A DNA stretch of 64,000 nucleotides. Source: Amycolatopsis albispora. Lineage in GTDB: Bacteria; Actinomycetota; Actinomycetes; Mycobacteriales; Pseudonocardiaceae. Positions 8,399 through 17,708 of the stretch are shown piece by piece. Position numbers and translations under genes: made by a program. Below the pieces are notes generated by a model. The model saw only the letters and a program-made list of their open reading frames with translations. It was not told where the DNA came from and did no database searches. The stretch lies in the NCBI RefSeq assembly GCF_003312875.1, contig NZ_CP015163.1, positions 5,952,001 through 6,016,000 on the forward strand, read 5' to 3'. Each line of letters begins with the position of its first letter. Position 1 is the stretch's first letter.

Positions 8399-9500
8399 GG
8401 CGACGCGGCCCCTCCTCGCCGAGCACCGGCGGCGCAACCTTCAGGTCCGCCGCGAAGATGTTCTCCTCTTCCTGAAGATAGCCGGGCAGCTTGTGCTCGA
8501 CGTCCTCCTGCCGCTGGGCTCCGGCGCCCATCGGCATCGCGCCCATCGGCATCCCGCCCATGCCACCGCGCGCCGCGGCGGCGGCGGGCGCGACGCCGGG
8601 ACCGGGCGCACCCGGGTGGCCGCTGCCCGCCCGCGGACCCGGTGTGGGGTCCTGCATGGCGCCGCCGACCTGGCCGCCACCGCCGACCATCGGCACCGGG
8701 GTGGACGGCGCGACCTCACGCGGCGGCGGGGTGTAGCCGCCGATCACCCCGTCGACCGGGCCGTCGCCGCCGGTCACGCCGCTGGTGCCGGTCGAATCGT
8801 CGGGGACCTCGGGCTCCTCGGGTTTGGGGTCCGGCTTCGGCTGGTCCGGCGGCTCTTCCGGCGGGCTGTAGATGATCGGGTCCCCGGTCGGCGTGCTGAA
8901 CTCCGGCACGGTCCCGTAGACCTCGTAGGAGTCCTGCTGGAACTGCGTCATCACGTCGGCGGCCCGCTGGTGCAGTTCCTCGTTGTCCCGGCGGCCCGTC
9001 TCGTCGTCCGCGACGAGCTCCGGACCGGCCGAGAACGACATCGCGGCGGTGCCACCGGCAGGCATCGGGTACGGCAGCACGGTCGGCTGCGGTTCGGGCA
9101 TGTTGTTCTGGGCGATGCGCACGTTCTCGGCCTGCCGCGTCACGCACGCGCAGACCTCGGTCGCCCGGTCACCGGTCTCCTCGGACCAGGCGGAGAGCCG
9201 CTCCACGGTCTCCTTGGTCCGCTCGGCGGCCGCGCCGGTCCAGCCCTGGCTCGCCTTGACCATCGCGGCCCGCAGGTCCGCCGCGATCTCGGTCAGCTTG
9301 TCGCCGATGGTGGCCCAGGTCGCGGCGACGGTCTGCGCGCCGGCGAGGTCCACCTCCTCGTGCACCATCCGGTAGAGCTCGCGGTGCCGGTAGGTCAGCC
9401 AGTCCACCGGGATGCCCAGGTCACCGCTGACGGGCTCCGGCTCGCCGGGCGGATAGGGCGACGGGTGGGGCAGGCACTTCACCTCGTCCGGGCGCTTCAT
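8391..9500 (-). CDS. PPE-like type VII substrate with conserved C-terminal tail
   Basis: The protein has 369 residues. Residues about 30-145 are a helical hairpin-like domain ([20 protein letters not shown], then [30 protein letters not shown]) resembling WXG100/PPE proteins of type VII secretion, with a W-x-G motif at about residue 86. A Pro/Gly-rich linker of about 150 residues follows. The C-terminus reads [15 protein letters not shown] then APPVLGE, a tail shared with the protein at 57690-59156. It overlaps the upstream gene by 4 bases (ATGA) and the downstream EspG gene by 8, so the three genes form an operon. It is probably exported or surface-attached; the partner ESX system is not here. 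Confidence 0.75.
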   Translation of the reverse strand: MKRPDEVKCLPHPSPYPPGEPEPVSGDLGIPVDWLTYRHRELYRMVHEEVDLAGAQTVAATWATIGDKLTEIAADLRAAMVKASQGWTGAAAERTKETVERLSAWSEETGDRATEVCACVTRQAENVRIAQNNMPEPQPTVLPYPMPAGGTAAMSFSAGPELVADDETGRRDNEELHQRAADVMTQFQQDSYEVYGTVPEFSTPTGDPIIYSPPEEPPDQPKPDPKPEEPEVPDDSTGTSGVTGGDGPVDGVIGGYTPPPREVAPSTPVPMVGGGGQVGGAMQDPTPGPRAGSGHPGAPGPGVAPAAAAARGGMGGMPMGAMPMGAGAQRQEDVEHKLPGYLQEEENIFAADLKVAPPVLGEEGPRRRA

Positions 9501-9979
9501 CGGGACTCACCCCCGTAACCCTCGACGTCGTCCAGCCGGCGGCGGGCCTTTTCCAGCTGTTCCTTGGCGTCGGCGTCGGTGGTCTTGAAGTTCTTCCGCG
9601 CCGCGCGCACGGTCAGCTCGAGGTCGTCGAGCACGCTGCCGAAGTCCTGGAGCACCGGCGTCGCCGCGGAGGTCGCCGCCTCGCGCAGGCGGTCGCTCAT
9701 CGTGCGGCCGACGAAGTTGTTCCCCAGGCGCAGCGGCACGTCCAGCTCCTTGGAGTCCCGGACGAGCTGGTTGACCGTGGCCTGGATTTCGGCGAGCGCG
9801 GTGAGCAGGCCCTCCGCGGCTTCGTCGCTGAGCTGCAGGCTGCCCTTCTTGGCTTCCTTCTTGACGTCCCGCACGTCACCCGCGATCGGGGCGAGTTGCT
9901 TGGACGCCTCCGGCGCGAAGGAAGGCGGCGGCGGGGACGTGACACTCGCCGCGCTCGTCGGTTTATTCACAGCAGCCAT
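9497..9979 (-). CDS. Small helical type VII-associated protein
   Basis: The protein has 160 residues. A Pro/Ser-rich start ([19 protein letters not shown]) is followed by about 130 residues of predicted amphipathic helix with many Glu, Lys, Ala and Leu ([34 protein letters not shown]). No specific family motif is recognised. As first gene of the unit with a PPE-like protein and an EspG-like chaperone, and coupled by ATGA, it is probably the small helical partner that pairs with the PPE-like protein, analogous to PE or WXG100 proteins. That assignment is inference from position and composition. Confidence 0.7.
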   Translation of the reverse strand: MAAVNKPTSAASVTSPPPPSFAPEASKQLAPIAGDVRDVKKEAKKGSLQLSDEAAEGLLTALAEIQATVNQLVRDSKELDVPLRLGNNFVGRTMSDRLREAATSAATPVLQDFGSVLDDLELTVRAARKNFKTTDADAKEQLEKARRRLDDVEGYGGESR

Positions 9980-10057
9980 TTCGAATCCCCACCCTGCGTG
10001 ACACTCAAAGCTGAACTGTACCGCCTTGGACGCGGGTGGGGACCCGTTCGCTCCCAG

Positions 10058-10702
10058 TCAGCGCAGATGGGCGTCGAACCAGCTCAACGTGCGTTGCCAG
10101 GCTTCGGCGGCGGCACCGGGGTCGGCGTCGAACCGGTGGTTGGCCCCTGGATAGCGGACGACGTTCGTGGCCACCTTCGACGAAGCAGCCACCTCACGCA
10201 GGCGCTCCACCTCGGCCACCCCGCTCTCGTCGCCCGAGTCGCCGTAGATGCCGAGCCACGGACTGGTCAGCTTGCCCGCGATGTCCACCAGCGCGGGCAG
10301 GTCGTTCGCCGAGGACTGGCCGCCGACGCTGACCGCCGCGCCCAGCTTCCGGCTCGAGGCCACCACCAGCGCCGCGGTGCCGCCGAGGTCGAAGCCCACC
10401 ACGCCGAGCAGGTCGGCCTGGACCCCGCGCTCGACCAGCCAGGCCAGCGTGATGTCGGTGGCGGCGAGCACGTCCTGCCCGGTGAGCTTCCCGTCCGCGG
10501 CGCCGTCGTAGATGTGCGGGGCCACCGCCAGCCAGCCTTCCTCGGCGAGGCTGGTCACCAGGAAGCGCACGCCGTCGGTGACGCCGTCCGCCTCGTGCAG
10601 CACCACCAGTCCGCCGCGGACCACGCCGTCCGGCTCGGCGAAGGTCAGGCGCAGCGCGCGGCCGTCGGCGCGCCGGTAGTCGTCGGTGTGGGTTTGCGTC
10701 AT
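10058..10702 (-). CDS. Dienelactone hydrolase family protein
   Basis: The protein has 214 residues when started at the ATG at 10702 ([11 protein letters not shown]). It has the alpha/beta hydrolase fold of the dienelactone hydrolase family: [18 protein letters not shown] near the N-terminus, [13 protein letters not shown] around the nucleophile elbow, [14 protein letters not shown] for the acid region and YPGANHRFD for the histidine. In the elbow the usual Cys or Ser (G-x-C/S-x-G) reads G-F-D-L-G-G, so the nucleophile appears to be replaced by Asp. The substrate is unknown. It is divergent from the aminotransferase gene across a dyad. Confidence 0.8.
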   Translation of the reverse strand: MTQTHTDDYRRADGRALRLTFAEPDGVVRGGLVVLHEADGVTDGVRFLVTSLAEEGWLAVAPHIYDGAADGKLTGQDVLAATDITLAWLVERGVQADLLGVVGFDLGGTAALVVASSRKLGAAVSVGGQSSANDLPALVDIAGKLTSPWLGIYGDSGDESGVAEVERLREVAASSKVATNVVRYPGANHRFDADPGAAAEAWQRTLSWFDAHLR

Positions 10703-10711
10703 GCGCCTACT

Positions 10712-10724
10712 CAACCACTGGTTG
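10712..10724. promoter_or_regulatory. Perfect dyad between divergent genes
   Basis: CAACCA-C-TGGTTG is a perfect inverted repeat with 6-bp arms. It lies 10 bp upstream of the dienelactone hydrolase start and about 85 bp upstream of the aminotransferase start. It could be an operator for the hydrolase gene. No regulator gene is adjacent. Confidence 0.4.
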
Positions 10725-10807
10725 GTGAACGTGAGTCAACCTCAACCTGCGGATCCAGCCGGGTTAACGTGGGCAGGAGCAGACCAAGTGACCCACGAGG
10801 AGCCTTG

Positions 10808-11878
10808 ATGTCCACTCCGTCCGTCGTGCCGACCCGCGCCGGTCTCGAGTCGCTGCCGAAGTACGTGCCAGGCCGGACCGTGCCGGGCGCGATCAAGCTG
10901 GCCAGCAACGAAGTCCCGGCGGGCCCGCTGCCCAGCGTCGCCTCGGCGATCGCGGCCTCGGCGGCCGACATCAACCGCTACCCGGACATGGGCGCGTGGG
11001 CGCTGGTCGACCGCATCTCCACCCGGTTCGAGGTGCCCCAGGAGCGGATCGCGGTCGGCTGCGGCTCGGTCGCGCTGTGCCAGCAGCTGATCCAGGCGCT
11101 GTGCGAACCCGGCGACGAGGTGATGTTCGCCTGGCGTTCGTTCGAGGCCTACCCGATCCTCACCCAGATCGTCGGCGCCACCGCGGTGACCGTGCCGCTG
11201 GACGCCGGGCACACCCACGACCTGGACGCCATGCTCGCCGCGATCACCCCGAAGACGCGGCTGGTTTTTGTCTGCAACCCGAACAACCCGACCGGGACCG
11301 CGGTCCGCCGCGCCGAGCTGGCGCGCTTCCTGGACGCGGTGCCGCCGCACGTGCTGGTGGTGCTGGACGAGGCGTACCGCGAGTTCGTCACCGACCGCGA
11401 GGTGCCGGACGGGCTGGAGCTGGCCGCCGGCCGCGGGAACGTGGCCGTGCTGCGGACCTTCTCCAAGGCGTACGGGCTGGCCGGGCTGCGGGTCGGCTAC
11501 GCGGTCGCGCCGGAGCAGGTCACCGCGGCACTGCGCCAGGTCTACATCCCGTTCAGCGTGAACTCGCTCGCGCAGACCGCCGCGATCGCCTCGCTCGACG
11601 CCGAGGAGGAGCTGCTGGCGCGCTGCACGAAAATCGTCGCCGAGCGCTCGCGGGTCCGGGATGCCTTGCTGGAGACCGGTTACCAGGTCCCCGAGACGCA
11701 GGCGAACTTCGTCTGGCTGCCGCTGGGCGAGAAGACCGCCGACTTCGCCGAGCACGCTTTGGCGAACAAGGTGATCGTGCGCCCGTTCGCCGGTGAAGGC
11801 GCCCGCGTGACGATCGGCAACCCGGACGAGAACGAGGCGTTCCTCACCGCGGCCAGGTCGTTCCCGGCGCTCACCTGA
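10808..11878 (+). CDS. hisC: Histidinol-phosphate / aromatic amino acid aminotransferase
   Basis: The protein has 356 residues and starts at an ATG preceded by GAGGAG. It is a fold-type I PLP enzyme: the substrate-loop Asn is in [21 protein letters not shown] is the classical motif, LDEAYREF contains the PLP-nitrogen Asp, and the Schiff-base lysine is K220 in [15 protein letters not shown]. Such proteins either act in histidine biosynthesis or transaminate aromatic amino acids (mycobacterial Rv3772/Pat). It stands alone without other his genes, which favours the aromatic aminotransferase role. Its end overlaps the convergent exporter gene by 8 bases. Confidence 0.88.
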   Translation: MSTPSVVPTRAGLESLPKYVPGRTVPGAIKLASNEVPAGPLPSVASAIAASAADINRYPDMGAWALVDRISTRFEVPQERIAVGCGSVALCQQLIQALCEPGDEVMFAWRSFEAYPILTQIVGATAVTVPLDAGHTHDLDAMLAAITPKTRLVFVCNPNNPTGTAVRRAELARFLDAVPPHVLVVLDEAYREFVTDREVPDGLELAAGRGNVAVLRTFSKAYGLAGLRVGYAVAPEQVTAALRQVYIPFSVNSLAQTAAIASLDAEEELLARCTKIVAERSRVRDALLETGYQVPETQANFVWLPLGEKTADFAEHALANKVIVRPFAGEGARVTIGNPDENEAFLTAARSFPALT

Positions 11879-12635
11879 GCACCAGCTGCACGATCGCGGC
11901 GAGCCCGACCACCACGATCACCCCGCGCAGCACCACCGGGGACAGCTTGCGCCCGATCTTCGCGCCGAGCAGGCCGCCGAGCACCGAGCCGGCGGCCAGC
12001 AGGCCGACCACGGCCCAGTCGACCGGCGCGACGAAGGCGTAGATGGTGCCTGCCACCACGTTCACCACGGCGGAGAGCACGTTCTTGATGCCGTTGATGC
12101 GCTGCACCGGATCGGACAGCAGCATGCCCATGCAGGCGACCATCATGATGCCCTGCGCGGCGGTGAAGTAACCGCCGTAGATGCCCACGACGAAGAGCAG
12201 GAACAGCAGCAGCGGGCCGTACCGCTTCTCCGGCTTCTCCTTGCGTTCACGGCGCGCGGTCACCCAGCCGGCCACCTTCGGCTGGATGATCACCAGCACC
12301 ACGGCGAGGCCGACGAGCACCGGCACCACGGTCTCGAAGGCGTCCTTGGGCAGCGCCAGCAACAGCAGCGCACCGCCGACCGCGCCGAGGAAGGACGCGA
12401 CGCCGTAGACGGCCAGCCGCTTGCCCTGCCCGCCGAGTTCGTGCCGGTACCCCCAGGCACCGCTGATCGTGCCGGGCGCCAGCCCGATCGCGTTGGAGGT
12501 CGTCGCGGTCACCGGCGGATAGCCGAAGGCGACCAGCACCGGGAAGGTGACCAGGGTGCCCGAGCCGACGACCGCGTTGATGGTGCCCGCCCACACCCCC
12601 GCCAGAGCGATCAGAATCGCATGCCACCACGTCAC
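11871..12635 (-). CDS. TauE/SafE-family membrane exporter
   Basis: The protein has 254 residues and starts with GTG. It is almost entirely membrane-spanning, with about eight segments, and shows the family pattern [20 protein letters not shown] then [20 protein letters not shown] near the N-terminus. A charged cytosolic loop ([13 protein letters not shown]) lies in the middle, followed by [15 protein letters not shown]. The family exports sulfite, sulfoacetate or other organosulfur anions; the substrate here is unknown. It is convergent with the aminotransferase gene. Confidence 0.85.
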   Translation of the reverse strand: MTWWHAILIALAGVWAGTINAVVGSGTLVTFPVLVAFGYPPVTATTSNAIGLAPGTISGAWGYRHELGGQGKRLAVYGVASFLGAVGGALLLLALPKDAFETVVPVLVGLAVVLVIIQPKVAGWVTARRERKEKPEKRYGPLLLFLLFVVGIYGGYFTAAQGIMMVACMGMLLSDPVQRINGIKNVLSAVVNVVAGTIYAFVAPVDWAVVGLLAAGSVLGGLLGAKIGRKLSPVVLRGVIVVVGLAAIVQLVLR

Positions 12636-12736
12636 TGGGTCATCACAACCGGCACCCTAAGCACCCGCCCGCGCTGGCACGCAGCGGGTGTGTTCGGCTA
12701 GACAACGTGACGAGCGTCCCAGGAGGATCGCTACGG

Positions 12737-12761
12737 GTTTCGGGATTTCGCTCGCGGGGTA
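12737..12761 (+). promoter_or_regulatory. SigF/SigB-type promoter upstream of anti-sigma/sigma pair
   Basis: GTTT at 12737-12740 is followed after exactly 16 bases by GGGTA at 12757-12761. This matches the consensus of actinobacterial stress sigma factors of the SigF/SigB group (GTTT-N15-17-GGGTA). It lies about 35 bp upstream of the anti-sigma start, so the pair is probably autoregulated. Confidence 0.7.
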
Positions 12762-12795
12762 GAAACGCTGCGCGACGGTCGAAGACGAGGTGGAC

Positions 12796-13233
12796 GTGAC
12801 AAACGGCAAACAGCCGGCGGTGGACGAGATCGGCCCGCTGGACGACATCGAGGTACGCCTGGGCGCCGATCTGGCCCACCTGCCGATCATCCGCGCCCTG
12901 GTCTCCAATCTCGCCGTCCGCGCGGACTTCGACCTCGACACCATCGCCGACCTCCGGCTGGCCATCGACGAAGCCTGTTCGACGCTGATCACCCGCGCCG
13001 CCACCGGCAGCCTGCTGACCTGCCGGTTCGTCCTGGAGGACGGGCAGCTGCGGTTCCGCGGCACGGTGCCGTCGGCCGACGGGGAAGCACCCAGCACCGG
13101 CTCGTTCGGCTGGCGCGTGCTCACCACGCTGGCCGATTCGGCCGCCAGCTGGGTGGACCAGCCCGCCGGTGGTGAGCAGGTCGTCCACATCGAACTCGCC
13201 AAGCGTCGCGCCGACGTACGGCCGGGCGCGTGA
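12796..13233 (+). CDS. rsbW: RsbW-type anti-sigma factor (serine kinase)
   Basis: The protein has about 145 residues from the GTG at 12796, which has GAGG at good spacing; an alternative GTG is at 12790. It is a small GHKL-type ATPase domain: DLRLAIDEACSTL contains the ATP-site N-box region in the variant seen in actinobacterial RsbW proteins, and FGWRVLTTLADSA resembles the G2 region. Anti-sigma factors of this type sequester a SigF/SigB-type sigma and phosphorylate an antagonist. It overlaps the sigma gene by 4 bases (GTGA), as expected for a stoichiometric pair. No antagonist (RsbV) gene is adjacent. Confidence 0.85.
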   Translation: MTNGKQPAVDEIGPLDDIEVRLGADLAHLPIIRALVSNLAVRADFDLDTIADLRLAIDEACSTLITRAATGSLLTCRFVLEDGQLRFRGTVPSADGEAPSTGSFGWRVLTTLADSAASWVDQPAGGEQVVHIELAKRRADVRPGA

Positions 13234-14018
13234 CGGGTATCCAACCGCCGGACAGCAACGGGTACGAGCACCTCGCACCACTGTTCGGCGAGATGGCCGC
13301 GCTGGCCGAGGACGATCCCCGGCGCGCCGAGGTGCGGGACAAGCTGGTGACCGGCTACCTGCCGCTGGCCGAGCACATCGCCCAGCGCTTCGCCGGTCGC
13401 GGGGTGGCCAAGGAGGACCTGGTCCAGGTGGCCAGGGTCGGCCTGATCAACGCGGTGGACCGGTTCGACGCCGAGCGCGGGTTCGACTTTCTCTCCTTCG
13501 CCGTGCCGACGGTGATGGGTGAGGTGCGGCGGCACTTCCGCGACACCGGCTGGGTGATCCGCGTGCCTCGGCGGCTCAAGGAACTGCACCTGACGATCAG
13601 CAACGCCAGCACCGAGCTGGCGCAGCGCCTCGGCCGCGCGCCGACGCCGAGCGAGCTGGCCGCGCACCTCGGCATCGACAAGGACGAGGTGTACGAGGGC
13701 CTCGAAGCGGGCAACGCCTACCACTCGATGTCACTCGACGAGGTGTTGTCCGGGGACACCGACAACGTCTCGCTCGGGGACACGCTCGGCGAGGAGGACA
13801 GCGCGCTCGCGGACGTGGAGAACCACGAGATGCTCCAGCCGCTGATCCGCGACCTGCCCGAACGCGAGCGCAAGATCCTCGCGCTGCGGTTCGTGCACAA
13901 CCTGACGCAGACGCAGATCGCGGAGAAGATCGGCGTCTCGCAGATGCACGTCTCGCGGCTGCTGGCCCGCACGCTCACCCAACTCCGTGAAGGGCTCAGC
14001 CACCGCCCCGGCGAATGA
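13230..14018 (+). CDS. sigF: SigF/SigB-type stress RNA polymerase sigma factor
   Basis: The protein has 262 residues. Region 2 is clear (LVTGYLPLAEHIAQRFAGRG, then EDLVQVARVGLINAVDRFD and FAVPTVMGEVRRHFRD), region 3 follows (LAQRLGRAPTPSELAAHLGI), and region 4 is LRFVHNLTQTQIAEKIGVSQ with a helix-turn-helix. This is the group 3 stress/sporulation type. The GTG start overlaps the anti-sigma stop by 4 bases. A matching promoter lies upstream of the pair, so the sigma factor probably drives its own transcription under stress. Confidence 0.93.
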   Translation: MTGIQPPDSNGYEHLAPLFGEMAALAEDDPRRAEVRDKLVTGYLPLAEHIAQRFAGRGVAKEDLVQVARVGLINAVDRFDAERGFDFLSFAVPTVMGEVRRHFRDTGWVIRVPRRLKELHLTISNASTELAQRLGRAPTPSELAAHLGIDKDEVYEGLEAGNAYHSMSLDEVLSGDTDNVSLGDTLGEEDSALADVENHEMLQPLIRDLPERERKILALRFVHNLTQTQIAEKIGVSQMHVSRLLARTLTQLREGLSHRPGE

Positions 14019-14030
14019 GAGTACGCTTCG

Positions 14031-14046
14031 TTCACAAAGTTGTGAA
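14031..14046. promoter_or_regulatory. Nested dyad upstream of methyltransferase gene
   Basis: TTCACAA-AG-TTGTGAA is a perfect inverted repeat with 7-bp arms. A second pair, CGTTCA at 14029-14034 and TGAACG at 14053-14058, nests around it. The site sits between the sigF stop and the methyltransferase RBS, so it could be an operator or a short hairpin. No T tract follows, which argues against a terminator. Confidence 0.4.
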
Positions 14047-14070
14047 ACTTCATGAACGGGGGAATCGGCG

Positions 14071-14889
14071 ATGGTGCGGGTGCAGCTCAGCGGGACCAAG
14101 GAGACGATGCTCGCCACGCTCTGGGGGCGGGCGCTGGACAGCCGGTCACCGCGGCCGGTGCTCGGGGACACCGCGGCGGACGAGGCGATCGGCAGGCTCG
14201 ACTACGACTTCGGCAAGCTGATGAAGCCGAGCATGGCGCTGAGCGTGGCGCTGCGCGCGAAATCGATCGACACCATGGCGCGCGACGCGCTGGCCGCCCG
14301 GCCCGGCGCGACCGTGCTGCACCTCGGTTGCGGCCTGGACACCCGGGTCTTCCGGCTCGACCCGTCACCCGAGACGCGGTGGTTCGACGTGGACTTCCCG
14401 GAGATCGTCGAGCTGCGCCACCAGCTGTGGCCCGAACTGGACGAGCGGCCGGGTTACCGGGTGATCGCCTCCTCGGTGACCGACCGCGCCTGGCTGGACG
14501 AGGTGCCCGCCGAGCAACCGGTGGTGGTGATCGCCGAAGGCCTGACCATGTACCTGCGTGAAGCCGAGGTCAGGGAGCTGTTCGGGCGCATCACCGAGCG
14601 GTTCCCCGGCGGCGAGTTCGTCTTCGACCTGTTCAGCAGGCTGGGCATCAAGGCGCAGAAGATCAACTCGGTGGTGCGCAAGAGCGGCTCGACCCTCTAC
14701 TGGGGTCTCGACGACTCACGGGAGCTGTCGGACTACGGCCTCGAGCTGGTCGAGGAACGCATGGCGGCCCAGTTCGCGTCCGAAGAGGACCTGGGCCGGG
14801 TGGGCACGGTGCCGCGTCTCCAGCTCAAGGCGTTGCGGTGGTTCCCGGCGGTGAACAGGATGGGGCGCATAGTCCGCTGCCGGTTCTGA
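14071..14889 (+). CDS. Class I SAM-dependent methyltransferase (LCMT/TcmP type)
   Basis: The protein has 272 residues and starts at an ATG with GGGGGAA upstream. Motif I is TVLHLGCGLDTRVFRLD, followed by WFDVDFPEIVELR (acidic post-I), VVVIAEGLTMYL and FDLFSR. These are the marks of the leucine carboxyl methyltransferase-like group that includes many actinobacterial O-methyltransferases of unknown substrate. It follows sigF by about 50 bp and precedes ligD by 21 bp in the same direction, but a shared function is not evident. Confidence 0.85.
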   Translation: MVRVQLSGTKETMLATLWGRALDSRSPRPVLGDTAADEAIGRLDYDFGKLMKPSMALSVALRAKSIDTMARDALAARPGATVLHLGCGLDTRVFRLDPSPETRWFDVDFPEIVELRHQLWPELDERPGYRVIASSVTDRAWLDEVPAEQPVVVIAEGLTMYLREAEVRELFGRITERFPGGEFVFDLFSRLGIKAQKINSVVRKSGSTLYWGLDDSRELSDYGLELVEERMAAQFASEEDLGRVGTVPRLQLKALRWFPAVNRMGRIVRCRF

Positions 14890-14910
14890 CGTTTTCGCGG
14901 GGGTGCGCCG

Positions 14911-16737
14911 ATGAAGGTCCAGCGTGAGCCGATGCTGGCCACGCTGTCCGACCGCCCGTTCACCGATCCGAACTGGATCTTCGAACGGAAGCTGGACGGC
15001 GTGCGGGCGCTGATCGTCCGCGAGAACGGCGGCGAGCCGCAGCTGTGGTCGCGCAACCAGAAGCTGATGAACGGCGCGTACCCGGAAATCGTCAAAGCGC
15101 TGGCCACGCAGGGCGGCCCGGACTTCGTCGCCGACGGCGAGGTGGTGGCCTTCGACGACAACGGCCACACCAGTTTCGCGCGCCTGCAGCACCGGATGCA
15201 CCTGCGTGATCCCAAGGCGTCGGTGGCCACCGGCATCGAGGTTTTCCTGTACCTGTTCGACCTGCTGGCCTTCGGTGGCATGGAGGCGACCAGCCTGCCG
15301 TTGCGCCAGCGCAAGCAGCTGCTCGCCGACGCGTTCGACTTCGACGACCCGCTGCGGTTGTCCGAACACCGCGACACCGAGGGTGAGAAGTTCCTCGCCG
15401 AAGCCCGCGACGAGGGCTGGGAGGGGCTGATCGCCAAGCGCGCCGACGCGCCCTACCGCGCCGGGAGGTCATCCGACTGGCTGAAGTTGAAGTGCGTGCG
15501 CGAGCAGGAGGTGGTGATCGGGGGCTACACCGATCCGACCGGGACCCGTGCCGGGTTCGGCGCGCTGCTGGCTGGGTACTACGAGGGGGAAGTGCTCCGG
15601 TACGCCGGCAAGATCGGCACCGGTTTCGACCAGCGGACGCTGCGCGAGCTGCACGCCCGGTTGCGGGAACTGTCCAGACCGGACTCCCCGTTCACCGGCG
15701 AGGTGCCCGAGCGGCGGCCACACTGGGTGGAGCCGGAGCTGGTGGTGCAGGCGGGCTTCGCCGAGTGGACCTCCGACGGCCGGATGCGCCACGCCCGGTA
15801 CCTCGGGCTGCGGACGGACAAGGCACCGCGGGAGGTGGAGAGCGAGATGCCCGCCCTGGACGTGAAGACCACGCGGCTGGACAAGGTGTACTACCCGGCC
15901 GACGAGGTGACCAAGGGCGAGGTGATCGAGCACTACCGGACCGTGGCCGAGGTGATGCTGCCCCACCTGCGCGGACGGCCGCTGACCATGCGCCGCTACC
16001 CGCACGGCGTCGGCGGGGAGAACTGGTTCCAGAAGGAAGCGCCGTCGCACTGGCCGGACTGGATGCGCACCGAGGACGTGCCGCAGCACGACGGCAAGGG
16101 CACCACCCGGCACGTGTTCGCCGAGGAGCCGGAAACCCTGGTCTACCTGGCGAACCAGGCCGCGCTGGAGTTCCACATCTGGACCTCGTCCTGGGAAGCG
16201 CTGGACCACCCGGACCTGGTGGTGATCGACATCGACCCGCCGAACGGGACCGCGGTGGACTCGCTGCGCGAGGTGGCCAGGGCGGTGCGTGAGCTGTACA
16301 AGGCGGTCGGATTGACCGCGTACGTGCAGGCCACCGGCGGTCGCGGGTACCACGTGGTGGCGCCGCTGGATCGCTCCAGTCCACATGAGACCGTCGTGGC
16401 GTTCGCCCGCGAGGCGGCCGACTTCCTGGCGTCGAAGGCGCCGGCCATGCTCACCACGGAGTTCCGGAAGAACAAGCGCGGCAAGCGCATCTTCCTGGAC
16501 ACGGCCAGGAACGGGTACGCGCAGACCTTCGTCGCGCCCTACTCGCTGCGCGGCCGCCCCGGCGCGCGCGTGGCCACCCCGCTGGACTGGGACGAGCTGG
16601 GCCGGACCGAACCGGACGCCTACGACATTCCGAAGCTGCGGCGCCGGCTGGCGCAGAAGGCGGATCCCTGGCAGGACATGCACGAGCACGCGGGCTCGGC
16701 CGAGGCGGCGAGGGCGCAGCTCGCCGAGTTTTCCTAG
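14911..16737 (+). CDS. ligD: ATP-dependent DNA ligase D (ligase plus polymerase domains)
   Basis: The protein has 608 residues. The N-terminal ligase domain carries the nucleotidyl-lysine K27 in FERKLDGVRA, then DGEVVAFDD, EGLIAKRADAPY and DWLKLKC, with the OB fold to about residue 300. The C-terminal half (from about 315) is the primase-polymerase domain with MRRYPHGVGGENWFQKEAP, DIDPPNG (metal-binding aspartates) and ATGGRGYHVVAPL. No 3'-phosphoesterase domain is visible. Domain order is ligase then polymerase. It acts with Ku in non-homologous end joining. Ku follows 20 bp downstream. Confidence 0.95.
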   Translation: MKVQREPMLATLSDRPFTDPNWIFERKLDGVRALIVRENGGEPQLWSRNQKLMNGAYPEIVKALATQGGPDFVADGEVVAFDDNGHTSFARLQHRMHLRDPKASVATGIEVFLYLFDLLAFGGMEATSLPLRQRKQLLADAFDFDDPLRLSEHRDTEGEKFLAEARDEGWEGLIAKRADAPYRAGRSSDWLKLKCVREQEVVIGGYTDPTGTRAGFGALLAGYYEGEVLRYAGKIGTGFDQRTLRELHARLRELSRPDSPFTGEVPERRPHWVEPELVVQAGFAEWTSDGRMRHARYLGLRTDKAPREVESEMPALDVKTTRLDKVYYPADEVTKGEVIEHYRTVAEVMLPHLRGRPLTMRRYPHGVGGENWFQKEAPSHWPDWMRTEDVPQHDGKGTTRHVFAEEPETLVYLANQAALEFHIWTSSWEALDHPDLVVIDIDPPNGTAVDSLREVARAVRELYKAVGLTAYVQATGGRGYHVVAPLDRSSPHETVVAFAREAADFLASKAPAMLTTEFRKNKRGKRIFLDTARNGYAQTFVAPYSLRGRPGARVATPLDWDELGRTEPDAYDIPKLRRRLAQKADPWQDMHEHAGSAEAARAQLAEFS

Positions 16738-16757
16738 AACGGTATTGGAGGCTGGCG

Positions 16758-17708
16758 ATGGCGCGACCGATCTGGTCCGGTGCGGTGAACTTCGGCCTGG
16801 TCACGGTGCCGGTCGAGCTGTACAGCGCGACCGAGGACCACACCGTCCACTTCCGGCAGTTCGAGCGCGGCACCTCGGACCGGATCCGGTACCGCCGGGT
16901 GAACGAGCGGACCGGCAAGGAGGTCGACTACAGCGACATCGTCAAGGGTTACGAGCTGCCCGACGGCGACTACGTGCTGATCGAGCCGGAGGAACTGGAC
17001 GAGATCGCGCCGGGGCGGTCGCGCGCGCTGGACATCGAGGCGTTCGTGGACCTCGACGAGATCGATCCCGCGTACTTCCAGAAGACCTACTGGCTGACGC
17101 CGTCGAAGGAGGAGTTCGAGCGGGCGTACACGCTGCTGCTGGCCGCGATGGAGAAGACGAACAAGGCGGCGATCTCGAAGTTCGTCATGCGCGGCAAGGA
17201 ATACCTGGCCGCGGTGCGTGCCGGCGACGGCGTGCTGGTGCTGAACACGCTGCACTTCCCGGAGGACCTGCGTGATCCGGCGAAGGAGCTGCGGAAGCTG
17301 CCATCGAAGCAGAAGCCGCGGGGCAAGGAGCTGGACATGGCGGTGGCGCTGGTCGATTCCATGTCCGAGCCGTGGAAACCCGAGGAATACCACGACACCT
17401 ACACCGCGCGCGTGGAAAAACTGGTACGGGACAAGAAGGCCGGGCGCACGGTCACCCCGGAGGAGGAACCCGCCCAGGCGACGCAGGTGGTCGACCTGTT
17501 CGAGGCGCTGCAGAAGAGCGTGAAGGGCCGGAAGCCCGACGCCGCGTCGGACACGGCCGCGGACCTGTCCTCGCTCAGCAAGGCCGACCTCGACAAAATG
17601 GCCCGCGACCTGGACATCAAGGGCCGCTCGAAGATGACCCGCGCCGAGTTGGAGAAGGCGGTCAAGAAGGCTTCTTCCGGCTCGCGGAAGCAGAAGAAAG
17701 CTTCGTGA
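16758..17708 (+). CDS. ku: Ku DNA end-binding protein
   Basis: The protein has 316 residues. The bacterial Ku core is clear: MARPIWSGAVNFGLVTVPVE, DIVKGYELPDGDYVLIEPEEL and FVMRGKEYLAAVRAGDG. Residues beyond about 255 add a Rho-N/SAP-like helical segment (LSKADLDKMARDLDIKGRSK) and a Lys-rich tail ending RKQKKAS, of the kind reported to modulate DNA binding. It forms a ring homodimer on double-strand ends and recruits LigD. It shares an operon with ligD and is coupled to the following HIT gene by a GTGA overlap. Confidence 0.95.
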   Translation: MARPIWSGAVNFGLVTVPVELYSATEDHTVHFRQFERGTSDRIRYRRVNERTGKEVDYSDIVKGYELPDGDYVLIEPEELDEIAPGRSRALDIEAFVDLDEIDPAYFQKTYWLTPSKEEFERAYTLLLAAMEKTNKAAISKFVMRGKEYLAAVRAGDGVLVLNTLHFPEDLRDPAKELRKLPSKQKPRGKELDMAVALVDSMSEPWKPEEYHDTYTARVEKLVRDKKAGRTVTPEEEPAQATQVVDLFEALQKSVKGRKPDAASDTAADLSSLSKADLDKMARDLDIKGRSKMTRAELEKAVKKASSGSRKQKKAS

